64,000 nucleotides of DNA. Origin: Hydractinia symbiolongicarpus. Taxonomy: Eukaryota > Cnidaria > Hydrozoa > Anthoathecata > Hydractiniidae. Made by a program: the position numbers and the translations under genes. A model generated the notes under the pieces. It saw only the letters and a program-made list of their open reading frames with translations. It ran no database searches and was not told where the DNA came from. The stretch covers positions 19,346,001-19,410,000 of the forward strand of contig NC_079884.1 of the NCBI RefSeq assembly GCF_029227915.1. Direction: 5' to 3'. Shown piece by piece: positions 1 to 9,580 of the stretch (positions are counted from its first letter, which is position 1; each line of letters opens with the position of its first letter).

Positions 1-660
1 ACTAAAAATATCACAGAAATTATTTAAGGTAACCAGAATCGTTCGAGTTATGGCAATCGATATTTATATCACCCATAATTACTATGTTTTCGACTTTAGA
101 TAGAGCTTTATTTAAATTTCTAATTCCTCAAAAAAGTTGTTTAAGTTTGAATAATGAGGTGGTCTATAAATACTGATAACTGTCCATTTTTTATTTCTTA
201 TCGTTAATTCTGAGCAAATGATTTCATTATTTGTTATACCCAAGTCATTAACTTGTCTACAGGCTATTCCTTTCTTAACATATTCAATTAACCCTCCTCC
301 ATTTTTGTTCCTATCTTTTCTAGTTCTAATTTCATAGTTATCAATATAGAACTGTTCGTTTGGAAAACTCTCATCTAGTTTGGTTTCAGCAAATACAAAA
401 TAATCAGGTGAAAATTTTGTCAGAATTTCTCTTGCATCAATTATTTTGTTTCTGAGACTATTAATGTTTAAATAGCCTAAAAGAGGATTGGAAGGGTACT
501 TAATTCGTAATTTATATATTTCATCTAAAGAACTTTGGTGAGAATTATGTGTCGGATTTTGATTATTTCTATTTTGACTCCCAACACATTCATCAGGAAT
601 ATCAGATTTATTATCATCGCAAACTAGTTCAAGCCTATTGAATGCCCCTGCTGATCTAAA
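1..660 (-). pseudogene. LINE ORF2 fragment: AP-like endonuclease domain
   Basis: The reverse strand from 660 to about 123 reads as one open frame. It contains the early endonuclease strands: LGYLNINSLRNKI, a VFAETKLDESFP block (the catalytic Glu region), GGGLIEYVKKGI and a VISIYRPPH block. After that the frame shifts by one base in a T-run near 130. The next block, MGDINIDCH (the catalytic D-x-N region), lies in another frame, and a second shift follows at about 15. The domain would nick target DNA for target-primed reverse transcription. RT and the 3' end are outside the window. The start overlaps the end of ORF1 in a different frame, as is common in LINEs. Two visible frame breaks make it a pseudogene. 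Confidence 0.82.
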
Positions 661-1625
661 AAATTATTTATAAAAGCTATAAAATTTCGTGCTAACATTA
701 TCTTACCATTCTCTCGTAAATGTATGCCATCTTTCCATAGGTGTTCTTCTCTGATATTGTTGTGTCTGATGTAGCCATTACCGCGTAGATCGGATCCTTC
801 TCTTAATAGTTTGTTAATACTGTTTATTCTATCAGAGTCGACACGTCTGCTCGTAACCAAGGCAGAGATAAAAACTTTTTCCACTCCGTTACGCACACAT
901 TTTTTTCCGATGTCCAGGATCTGTTCGGCAATTTTATTATCTGACGCTGCATTTAGATGACTTGATAAAAGATGGATAACGTGGATAACGTACATGGATA
1001 ACGACAATATCAGGTTTTTCTTGTTTCAGTGTTGGGTGTACGTAATAATTTAAGTTTTCGACACTTGCTCCTGGGAATATCTTAAATCTCACATTTCCAT
1101 TTTTTATTTGCTCATTAAATTCTTTGACTCGAATACCTTTTGGTATACTATCGGTCATTATCCGTATCTTCTTAGAATGGTGTACATTTTGATGCTCATG
1201 ATTCGTAGCTAATTGATCTCTTTCGGGAAACGGATTAATAACAGGGTTGGGTTTTCGTTTGTGTGTTACATTATTTTTAAAGATATTTGACGAACGAATA
1301 TGGTTGTTGACATCTACGTGGTGCGTATTTTGACTCTCCTTCGTAAAATTACAATCTTGATCACCCCAACTTTGTTGATTAGAATCGTCATTATCTTCAA
1401 CTCTTAGGTCGTTAAATCTGTTATGATGTAATTCTTCATTTCTATCAACTTTATTTGTAGAAAACCTTGAGGGACCTTTGATTACGTTGTTCCATTGATT
1501 ATGCTGTTTAATCGGTTCCACATGTTTACACGTTTCAACTGAATGATCACGTTGATTACTGTTTAAAATTTCGCTAACCAATGCGGCTCCGTCCTGACGG
1601 GCAAGAAAAGCCTTTACCTGATGAC
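624..1625 (-). pseudogene. LINE ORF1 with SGNH-hydrolase-like domain, frameshifted
   Basis: Two overlapping minus-strand frames (1625-937 and 1007-624) form one protein. The first holds a polar, Asn/His-rich region. It then enters an SGNH fold: MTDSIPKGI stands where the nucleophile block G-D-S would be, and PDIVVIHV is the strand before the usual G-x-N-D. The second frame carries the end of the fold, with DGIHLRENGKIMLA matching the D-x-x-H-L catalytic block. At the junction (about 965-1000) a short duplication of GTTATCCA units has replaced the G-x-N-D loop and shifted the frame. Upstream, the frame can be read to about 1625 without an ATG. Esterase-like ORF1s bind RNA or membranes in CR1 elements; the role here is inferred. 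Confidence 0.7.
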
Positions 1626-1889
1626 GGTTTATTATCTATACTTGCTGCAACCCGGCGAGGAACATGGTGATCAAAAAAGACGTGCAACGGATGCCTATTG
1701 GTCGAAGCGTACATAGAGGCTGGACCGTATAGTGACTGGTACACGCCTCCTATATTATTTGGCAGATGGATCGCCTAGCGCCTCCGCAGGAGCGCCTGAT
1801 CGAAGCTTTGTGGCAGAAGAGCTCATGCTAGTACCCGAGGGTACCTCGGCCCCCCCAGAGCATGTGAAAGATTGGTGAAAAATTCTCGA
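1626..1889. other. GC-rich stretch, possible LINE 5' UTR
   Basis: This stretch is clearly more GC-rich than its surroundings and contains palindromes such as GTACCCGAGGGTAC (about 1832-1845). A minus-strand open frame of about 65 codons without a start covers 1620-1800, but I do not recognise it. A promoter/5' UTR of the LINE is the likeliest reading. An additional decayed Polinton gene is the alternative. Confidence 0.35.
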
Positions 1890-1914
1890 TTTTGTGTGTT
1901 ATGAACACACAAAA
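1890..1914. terminator. Perfect 11-bp hairpin just past a Polinton stop codon
   Basis: TTTTGTGTGTT (1890-1900), a 3-base loop and AACACACAAAA (1904-1914) form a perfect inverted repeat. It starts nine bases beyond the stop codon of the minus-strand gene at 1923. The position suggests a transcript-end hairpin, but that is inference. Confidence 0.35.
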
Positions 1915-1922
1915 ACTTATGC

Positions 1923-2249
1923 CTAATCTTCTAATGTTGGATCACCCAGGTCGTATAAGTCGTTGCAAGTAAGATCAATAAGCCTGAAGTGGCATATGTA
2001 TCGCTCCTTATGACCCTCTTCCTCGAACCTATTAAATGCATGCATGCCATTGGCGTTATCAATAACAACGATCTCTTCAGACTCTGGAAATTGAAGCCTG
2101 ATCCACCCCCTTTTCTTTAAAATACCACGTCTTTGTACGCGGGCGCAGTAATAAGGAAGATTATGGTATTTATCATCTTCAGGTGTTGTATGTTTACGAA
2201 AAATCATAATAACATTATCCTTCTCGGATTATAAGCATGTGTTACATAT
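1923..2249 (-). pseudogene. Polinton small conserved protein (3' part), interrupted by Copia
   Basis: The frame from 2207 to 1923 encodes 94 residues with the blocks RKHTTPEDDKYHNLPYYCAR, RGWIRLQFPESEEIVV and NGMHAFNRFEEEGH. The true 5' end lies on the other side of the Copia insertion at 7414, where an ATG directly follows the ATPase stop codon. If the 5-bp target duplication is counted once, the reading frame runs from that ATG through the insertion point to about 2210, then needs one frameshift to enter the 94-residue frame. I do not know a biochemical function. By position it is the last Polinton gene downstream of the ATPase. A perfect hairpin follows the stop codon. Confidence 0.6.
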
Positions 2250-2467
2250 TGTTGATCTTCTATCTAGGCGATTACTAATAAGAATCACTTGGTGGTGGGG
2301 TTTTATGTTGAACCAGTATCATTGGTAATTCGTTGTGTTTAGTCAGAGTGGTGTTCAATAGTGTTGAGTTGAATCAATCACACTAATTTAGCGTTGCGTT
2401 ATACACAGAAAGAACTATTGCGAAGATAACCTACAGGTTAGTCTTATATATGTATTCCTATTTAACA
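2250..2467 (+). repeat. Copia 5' LTR
   Basis: 218 bp, starting TGTTGATCTTCTATC and ending TATTTAACA. Compared with the 3' LTR it lacks four bases after GGGGTTTTA and has C instead of A at one site (TTTAGCGTTG against TTTAGAGTTG). It is preceded by the target duplication CATAT. Confidence 0.96.
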
Positions 2468-2469
2468 AA

Positions 2470-2482
2470 TGGTAGCAGAGGA
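2470..2482 (+). other. Primer binding site, initiator Met tRNA
   Basis: TGGTAGCAGAGGA begins two bases after the 5' LTR. It is complementary to the 3' end of animal initiator methionine tRNA over 13 bases, the usual Copia primer. Confidence 0.85.
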
Positions 2483-2493
2483 ATAAAAGTGAA

Positions 2494-5400
2494 ATGTCAA
2501 AAGGTTGGGTCCCCCATCATCATTAGACAAAGAGACGAGTTACAAAGATTGGAAAAAAGAAGTGCAAATATGGCAAGCACTGACAGAATTAAAGGCAGAA
2601 AAACAAGGGCCAGCTATATTCATGGGCTTAAGAGAGAAAGCTAAAGAATCAGTTCTAGAATTAGACATTGAACAGATAAGTGCAGCAACTGGAGTAAAAG
2701 CCATTACTAACAGATTGGACAAAATATATTTAAAAGATGAGAATCAAACTGCTTACCTAGCTTATGAAACCTTTGAAAAATTTAAGCGACCGCCTGAGAT
2801 GAGTATGAATGACTATCTTATAGAGTTTGAACGGTTATACCATAAGATCCAAGGACATAATATGGTACTTCCTGATGGAGTGTTGGCATATAGAGTTCTA
2901 CAAAGTGCCAACCTTACACCAGAGCAGCAACAGTTAGCAAGAGCAACTTTAAATGAACTACGGTATGATGCAATGGTACGGCAGTTAAAGAAAATATTTG
3001 GGGATACGGTGGCCTCATTAGGAACAAATACTGAAGTAAAGATAGAACCAGTTCTTCAGGCAAGTGCAGATACAATTGAGCAAAATTACTTCACTCAAAG
3101 AGGGGGATATCAACGCTCAAGGTTTAGAAGAGGAAGACCTGCAACTGCTTCAAATCAGAGATATGCAGGAAGAAAAACCAGACCCAACAATAGAAGAATG
3201 AATCCATCCGATCAATCTGGAAGTCCATCAAGATGCAATATTTGCCAATCTATATATCACTGGGCTTCAAACTGTCCACACTCTTATGAGAACCAGGAAC
3301 CTGAGGATGTTAGAAAAGATGACAGTCATTCTAAGGTTACGTTTTTTGCAAAAATCAGAGAAGATGAAATGCAGTCTCTGGTCGGCGAAACTCTGTCATG
3401 TGCAGTTTTAGACTGTGGTTGCACAAAGACCGTTTGTGGTAATACTTGGTATCAATGTTTTATTGATAATCTTGAAAATGATAGATTGCCCGAAGAGCAT
3501 CCCAGCCAAATAAGATTTAAATTTGGAGATAGTGAAGCAGTTTGTTCTATGAAAAGAGTGTTCTTACCTGTAATTATTGGCTCAAAAGAAGTTTATCTGG
3601 AGACAGAAATTGTCCCAAACGAAATTCCTTTGTTACTGAGTCAAGCTTCCATGAAAAAAGCAGAGGCAGTTTTAGATTTTATCAACGATTCGGTTACAAT
3701 GTTTGGAGAACACCATCCTTTAAAATTTACCACTACAGGTCATTATTGCATACCTTTGAACAACAACATAATAGAGATGGATGGAAAGAAACATGACCAC
3801 TTGTTACCCCAGGTTGCCTTTGTTTGTGCAAGTACAAAATCAAGAAAAAGTAAGATTATCAAACTTCATCGTCAATTTTGCCATCCAAGTGCTGAAAAAT
3901 TAAAATCTCTCATCAAAGCATCTAATTCCTTCTTAAATGACCGAAGTGAAGTTATGAAAGTCATCGATGAAGTATCAAACTCTTGTGAAGTGTGCATCAA
4001 ATACAGAAAACCAAGACCACGCCCTATTGTTGGCTTACCAATGTCATCAGAACTTAACCAGTGTGTGGCTCTAGATCTTGTGCAACTTTCGCAATCATTA
4101 TGGTTTATCCATATCATAGATGTTTTTACCAGATTTTCATCAGCAAAATTGACAAAGACGAAAGACAAAGATGTAATAACAGATATTATCTTTGAAATTT
4201 GGTTAGCCCGATTTGGTCAACCAAGGAAGTTTCTAGCTGATAATGGTGGAGAATTTGTTAACAAAGTGTATAAAGAAATGTGTGAGCAGTTTAACATAGA
4301 GTTTTCAACAACTGCAGCTGAAAGTCCTTGGTCAAATGGACTATGTGAACGACACAATGGTATGATTAAGGAAATGCTGAAAAAAATTATTGAAGACACA
4401 AAATGTACACACAATCGGGCACTATTCTGGGCTATAAGTGCAAAGAATTCTTTATCAAACAACAAGGGATTCTCACCAAATCAACTTGTTTATGGTAAAA
4501 ATCACGACTATCCCTGCATCCTCACTGATCATTTGCCAGCTATGAATGACACAGTTTCAAGCAAAACCGTGGCCCATAACCTTGCTGTAATGCATGCATC
4601 ACGAAGAGCCTTTATAGCAGCAGAGTCTTTTGAGCGTATACGAAGAGCATTGAGACATAATGTTCAGTGTTACAATGATGAGCGATATATCAATGGAGTT
4701 AGAGTTTTTTATAAGAGAAAAGACAGTGAAAAAATGGCATGGACCAGGCACTGTAATTGGACAGGAGAATAAGCAAGTCCTTGTAAAACATGGTGGAAGT
4801 TATGTTAGAGTACACATGTGTCGCTTGCAGAAGTTAGACCAAGTTTTACATTCACAAAAACCTTTACAAGACACGGAAAGGAGTACTGAAGTGACAACTA
4901 CACAAGTGAACAATTGCATTCCGCTTGAACGCGATGATGTTTTTGGTGAATATGTTGGTGCAGATGATTTTGACAGTGACAATACAGAAGAACCAGAAAA
5001 TGAGAAAACAACAAATTTACAAACAACAAAAGAAACAACATCAGACGGTGCCTCAATAAATGAAACAACAACACACAAGATATCAACAAATGAAATCACA
5101 ACCAATCGAAATGTTAGCAATTCGTCAACAGTCCAAGGAATACCAAAGTTGAAGACAAAAATCATTTACAAGCTAACTCCCGACAGTGAATGGACAAGGG
5201 GATTAGTCCACAGCAGAGCAGGAAAAGTGAGCAGAAAAGGAAAAGAAGGCAGACAGTATGGTAGCTGTTTAAATGTCCAAAATGAAGACACAGGTGAAAT
5301 AAATTGGTTAGATTTCAAAAGATGTGTGAGTGACTGGCAACCTGTTGTTGAGACAAATGAAACTGAAGAAGTACTATTATCGACTCAAGCAACTGTTACA

Positions 5401-6851
5401 GATGAGGTCCTAAATGCAAAGTATAAAGAATTAGCCAATTGGGAAGACAACAAAGTTTTCTCCACCATAGAAGATAAGGGTCAATCTCCAATATCCACAA
5501 GATGGGTGGTCACAACAAAGAATAAGAGGGATACAAAACAGTTAAAGCTCGTTTGGTCATAAGAGGTTTTGAAGAAGAAGAGGTCAAAAATCTGACTAAG
5601 GACTCCCCAACTTTTTCAAAAGAAAGTCTTCGCATTGTACTTACGATGTTAGCAACCTATGAATGGGAATGTCACACCTTAGATGTCAAGACGGCATTTC
5701 TTCAAGGCAACCAGATTGACAGAGAGGTTATCATAAAGCCCCCAAAGGAAGCAAATACAACAGGTGTGTTCTGGAAACTAAATAAAGTTGTATACGGCCT
5801 TGCCGATGCTTTAAGAGCTTGGTATCTACGTGTGAAGGAAGAGCTAATCGGCTTGGGGTTGAGAATGTCTTTATTTGATGAAGCATTATTTTATTGGATT
5901 CAAGATGACTGCTGCCAAGGACTGATTGTAATACATGTTGATGATTTTCTATGGGGAGGATCCCATGATTTTCAAGTGAAGGTCATTTCGCCTATCAGAG
6001 AAACTTTTCTCATTGGATCTGAAGATTACTCCAATTTCAAATATGTTGGTGTCAATATACAACAATCTAATGGTTCAATTAACTATGACCAAAAGAACTA
6101 TGTGGCAGGTATGGAACTGGTCAAGATTCAAAACACAACAGACAGACATCGTCAACTATCACATGAAGAACAATCAAACTTCCGATGTATATGTGGGCAA
6201 CTAAACTGGATGTCATCGCAATCAAGGCCTGACATTTCATTTGATGTGTGCCAGCTAAGCACAAAACTAAACTGTGCAGTAGTTGATGATGTCATGAGAG
6301 CCAATAAAGTGGTAAAGAAGTTGAAATTGGATCCCAACATTTCCTTGAAATTTTGGAAACTTAAGCTTCCATTACAACTGATCTTATATTCTGATGCTTC
6401 ATTTGGGAACCTTCAAGATGGCAGCTCTCAAAGTGGAATTTTTATTTTCCTGAAAGGTGTTGAGAATTTTATGGCACCTATCACATGGCAGTCTAAAAAG
6501 ATTAAGAGAGTTGCGCGTAGCACTCTTGCTGCTGAGACACTAGCTCTTGTTAATGGTATTGATACATGCATATGGGTGAAGAATGTGATAAATGAAGTGT
6601 TGAATACTAATCTAGAAGGCATCTTATGTCATACAGATAACAAATCATTGTTTGAAGCTGCCCATTCAACAAAATCTTTGGAAGACAAACGGTTAAGGGT
6701 TGATATGGCTTCCCTTAGACAGAGTATCAATCAGAAAGAGATTGAATTGAAGTGGATTTCTACCAAACATCAGTTAGCAGACGTGTTAACAAAACAAGGA
6801 GCAAATAGCACACTCTTAATGAATGTGCTACAGAGGGGTCATGAAGAATAA
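2494..6851 (+). pseudogene. Copia gag-pol polyprotein, frameshifted
   Basis: Three frames (to 4772, 4660-5562, 5553-6851) carry one polyprotein. In order: Gag with a CCHC knuckle (C-N-I-C...H...C, near 3234); aspartic protease with DCG in place of DSG/DTG (near 3411); integrase HHCC zinc domain (HRQFCH near 3867) and DDE core (DNGGEF, then the CERHNG block); a Copia reverse transcriptase with HVDD at 5934-5945 in place of YVDD; and RNase H with SDASFG, STLAAETLAL and a DVLTKQ tail. Frame breaks lie near 4733 (A-run) and near 5537. A third may lie near 2503, because the only nearby ATG (2494) is out of frame with Gag. The product would make particles, cDNA and integrate it, but this copy cannot express it intact. 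Confidence 0.95.
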
Positions 6852-7126
6852 TAGTGACCAATTAAATGTTGAGTTATGAAAATTTGAATATTGTGTTCAA
6901 AAATTAATTTTTTTGAGTTTTTATCTTTTAGAATTTTATGTTTAAATTCCACACAAGTAATCACACGAAGAAAGAGAGATACATGTAGTGATGACTTAAC
7001 CAAGACTAGTACAGTAGAGGGTTTTGGTGAAAAGCCAGCTTTTCCCCTAGACCACTGTACTAAGCGAGTAGGAGTCGCTATAAATTCCTCTCAACATTCG
7101 AATAACCAACTGAACGCCAAACAGAA

Positions 7127-7143
7127 AGAAAATAGAGGGAGAT
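7127..7143 (+). other. Polypurine tract of the Copia element
   Basis: A run of A and G (AAGAAAATAGAGGGAGAT) ends directly at the 3' LTR. This is where plus-strand cDNA priming starts in LTR elements. Confidence 0.8.
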
Positions 7144-7365
7144 TGTTGATCTTCTATCTAGGCGATTACTAATAAGAATCACTTGGTGGTGGGGTTTTAA
7201 TTGTGTTGAACCAGTATCATTGGTAATTCGTTGTGTTTAGTCAGAGTGGTGTTCAATAGTGTTGAGTTGAATCAATCACACTAATTTAGAGTTGCGTTAT
7301 ACACAGAAAGAACTATTGCGAAGATAACCTACAGGTTAGTCTTATATATGTATTCCTATTTAACA
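7144..7365 (+). repeat. Copia 3' LTR
   Basis: 222 bp. It is almost identical to the 5' LTR, with one substitution and one 4-base length difference. It is followed by the duplicated target CATAT (7366-7370). Confidence 0.96.
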
Positions 7366-7370
7366 CATAT

Positions 7371-7414
7371 CTCTGACGGAGTCCCGCAATCTCTAATGTT
7401 CTGATATATGACAT
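7371..7414 (-). pseudogene. 5' end of the Polinton gene split by Copia
   Basis: The ATG at 7414-7412 directly abuts the ATPase stop codon (TAA then ATG). Its frame is open up to the Copia target site and resumes at 2249. This identifies the exact insertion point inside a coding region. Confidence 0.6.
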
Positions 7415-8034
7415 TTATTCTAGAACACTCCAGGCCCTAGGGTGTTCCAATGTAATATACAAACAGGTATGTTTGGATTTTTTCAACTGGGTTTTGATAG
7501 GCTTCCAATCCTCGATAAGGTTCGTTTCTTCATCAATCATTTTAATATCAGAACGCTACGAGGGATACCATGTAAACAGCATTTTTTTCTGGCGGCGGAG
7601 AATTTTTGGTAAAGCCGTATAACTTTGAGTTAACAACCATAAGCTATGCTTCCTGTGTCTACCGCTGATCGCGAGTTCCAATAGGGATTGTCTCCGCTTA
7701 TCCAGGGTTTCATCAGCAATCATGTAATCAACGATAAACAACGTCTCCTCCCCTGCCAAGAGGTTTGATAATTTGGCTATCCATTCAAACAATTGATCGT
7801 GCGGTTCTATCAAAAACACATAATCATCCTTCCAAAGCGATGGTCTTTCCAAGTAAGTGGTGTTCCACCTGAGAGTAGGACACAAAATTATGATGTTTTG
7901 GAAATAGTGTCGATATTCATGCTCCAAAAGACGGAGAACTCTTTGCGTTTTTCCACAAGAAGTAGGACCTGTGAAATAACCGTATGGGGTTCTTTTACGA
8001 TATCCAAGGTCATTTATTCAACTTGTGCAAACAT
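7415..8034 (-). pseudogene. Polinton packaging ATPase (A32/FtsK-HerA type)
   Basis: The Walker A motif GPTSCGKT lies at about 7944-7967 on the reverse strand. The Walker B-like strand ETLFIVDYMIADE is about 70 residues later; the second acidic residue expected after the first D is replaced by Y. GRHRKHSLWLLTQSY follows and matches the sensor strand. These enzymes pump DNA into capsids in Polintons and related viruses. The likely start is the ATG at 8034. One base is missing near 8016, so this start is out of frame with the domain. An in-frame TAG near 7556 then splits off the conserved tail, which continues to TAA at 7415. Upstream the preceding gene stops nine bases before the ATG. Downstream the next ATG abuts the stop. 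Confidence 0.85.
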
Positions 8035-8043
8035 TTCCAGTGC

Positions 8044-8288
8044 TTACTTGGGTTTTGGGACGATAGAAGCGGGCAACCACCCTTTTAAAACGGCCATCTC
8101 GCGGCTTCCTCGCCCTGCGGTGAAATATGCAATCATCTTCATCACATCATTCGTGTCGAGTTTTGTGCTAAGATTCCTAAATATCGTTTACCGAGCATCG
8201 CGTAAGCGAAAGTAAAACCGAGGTCGACCACGGTCTCATATATAACATCAATGATTTCCTTTTGCAGAGGGGTAACATTCGAACTCAT
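8044..8288 (-). pseudogene. Small conserved Polinton protein, frameshifted
   Basis: From the ATG at 8288 the frame reads MSSNVTPLQKEIIDVIYETV and goes on for about 45 codons. It then shifts one base near 8150 into a frame ending KGWLPASIVPKPK at 8044. The protein would have about 80 residues, with an amphipathic N-terminal half. I do not recognise a function. Its ATG overlaps the previous stop by four bases (ATGA), and a TATAATAA motif lies just upstream, inside the previous coding frame. Confidence 0.5.
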
Positions 8289-8650
8289 TCTTTATTATAG
8301 GGCTCAGCGCATCTTAAAAATATCAATACCGCCTTTGAAGGTTTTTGCTGAACCACTGGTGCAGGCTGCTGGGTACCCGCGGATTTTTTCCATAAAAAAT
8401 AATATACACCTCCAATACAGGCGATTATTGCAATAAAGCCTCTAGCGCCATAGATATATCCACTGTTTGACTGTATAGAAGTGTCCCCAGAAGAGGTTTT
8501 GACTGGAAGTTGTGCAGCACCCTCTCGTTGTTTCAGATCTTCTTTCCTTTTCTTCATAAGCGCGGCCAGCTTGTCCCCTTGGGCTACTCTACCAGGATGT
8601 TTCACTGGTTTTGTTATTACCCTCTGTTCTTGCGATTGTTCAGTGTTCAT
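8285..8650 (-). CDS. Polinton single-pass membrane protein
   Basis: 121 residues from the ATG at 8650. A polar, lysine-rich N-terminal half (RVAQGDKLAALMKKRKEDL) precedes one hydrophobic segment, ARGFIAIIACIGGVYYFLW (roughly residues 69-87), and a short tail. Small proteins of this plan, with a conserved basic motif before a membrane span, accompany the ATPase in cnidarian Polintons as far as I recall; function unknown. The frame is intact. TATTATAAG stands five bases or so before the ATG. The stop codon TGA overlaps the next gene's ATG. Confidence 0.6.
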   Translation of the reverse strand: MNTEQSQEQRVITKPVKHPGRVAQGDKLAALMKKRKEDLKQREGAAQLPVKTSSGDTSIQSNSGYIYGARGFIAIIACIGGVYYFLWKKSAGTQQPAPVVQQKPSKAVLIFLRCAEPYNKE

Positions 8651-8680
8651 TTCTTATAATATACAAAATCACTTCCATTT

Positions 8681-9270
8681 TCATGATGGAGAGCTTGTAT
8701 CATTCATCGGTTCCTCCGAATCGGGGGAACCCTGTTTAGACAATTTTGTATGGTTTATCGTGTGGGCCGCAACGAGTAAGGGGGCAAGGAACTTACCAAA
8801 GGCTGCATAGACGAGAATACCCAAGTCGGCCATGGATTCCCTGATAATAGGATCGTTTTCTAAATCATGACGAAGGGCTTCGGGACTATCCAGTGGTATA
8901 AGGTTACCGATAGCTTTGCTATATAGCCTAAGGGCGTGAGTTACAATGCCTTTGCAGTCTTCTCTCCTTTCTCATGGAGGTTGCATTCAACAAACTCAGC
9001 ATGTATTTTCTCAATAGCCTCGGCTGATGCTTTGTCCAAAAATACCTCGGTACATTTTTTTCCTAACAGGTGTGGCTTGGTTTTGCGAGCATCTTTAAGG
9101 GCTTGACGTTTGTCTATAAGTTTTTGATCAAGCGCTTCTGCTGGTGTATCTACAGCATCAAAAATATCAGCTAATTCAGACATACTATTTATTATAAGGC
9201 GGCATCTATAGATGAATGTAAGTATCAATGTATACAGAAGAATTATCGCGATTAATAGCAATAACTCCAT
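8681..9270 (-). pseudogene. Polinton membrane-anchored protein, homologue of the 61965 gene
   Basis: The frame from the ATG at 9270 starts with a hydrophobic segment (LLLLIAIILLYTLILTFIY), then MSELADIFDAVDTPAEALDQ and a charged region to 8941. The conserved second half is in another frame: about 8930 to 8681, with NDPIIRESMADLGILVYAAF and GKFLAPLLVAAHT. So one frameshift lies near 8945. The copy at 61965-62560 has the same two halves in the same order, which shows that they are one protein. A TTATAATAAA motif immediately precedes the inner ATG at 9183, so that ATG may be a second start that skips the membrane segment. Function unknown; membrane location is inferred from the segment. Confidence 0.6.
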
Positions 9271-9323
9271 TTTTATTTGCAGCTTTGTGTAAAGGTGGTG
9301 TCTCACAACACCTTTACTGCTTA

Positions 9324-9527
9324 TTAGCGCGCATAGGTCGTAATACTTCTATCCCAGGCCTCGTGACATGTGGTATGTCCCGCGGTACAACAGCAGCAGC
9401 CTGCAATATTGTTTTTTTTTATTTCTGAACTGTTGGGGTTACTGGATGGTTCAACCCATACCCAGCGCCCTGGGTGATCACAGTTACCCATACAAATGAA
9501 TCGCTCGCAATCTTTTTTCCAATGCAT
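9324..9527 (-). CDS. Small Cys-rich protein of the Polinton
   Basis: 67 residues with eight or more cysteines, including CERFICMGNCDHPGRW and a CCCC run followed by TAGHTTC. The spacing suggests metal or disulfide binding. I do not recognise the family. The ATG is preceded by TTTATAACAAAAA, a variant of the motif found before the neighbouring genes. There is no counterpart in copy 2 at the matching place (61823-61964). Confidence 0.45.
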   Translation of the reverse strand: MHWKKDCERFICMGNCDHPGRWVWVEPSSNPNSSEIKKNNIAGCCCCTAGHTTCHEAWDRSITTYAR

Positions 9528-9580
9528 TTTTTGTTATAAAACTTTAATGGCCGATAACAAAATATTGGACGTTAACTACT

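Larger units (their letters stand above)
1..1625 (-). mobile_element. CR1/L2-like LINE, 5' part, runs off the left edge
   Basis: On the minus strand an ORF1 with an SGNH-hydrolase-like tail is followed by an overlapping ORF2 that begins with an AP-type endonuclease. This order is that of CR1/L2-clade LINEs whose ORF1 carries an esterase domain. The reverse transcriptase would lie beyond position 1. Both ORFs carry frame breaks, so the copy is inactive. The 5' boundary is uncertain. Coding similarity to ORF1 fades near 1625, and a GC-rich stretch to about 1880 may be the 5' UTR. Confidence 0.8.
2250..7365 (+). mobile_element. Copia (Ty1/Copia) LTR retrotransposon, nearly complete
   Basis: Two LTRs begin TG and end CA. 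They are flanked by the 5-bp duplication CATAT (2245-2249 and 7366-7370). A tRNA-iMet primer site and a purine-rich tract lie in the right places. The coding order is gag, protease, integrase, reverse transcriptase, RNase H, which is the Copia order. The LTRs differ by one substitution and one 4-base indel, so the insertion is young. The pol gene is nevertheless broken by single-base frameshifts. The element lies in the opposite orientation to the Polinton it interrupts. Confidence 0.97.

Noticed and set aside
4800-5165. 121-codon minus-strand frame inside Copia
   Set aside because: Shadow of the gag-pol reading frame.
7793-8215. 140-codon plus-strand frame
   Set aside because: Antisense shadow of the ATPase and the small Polinton gene.
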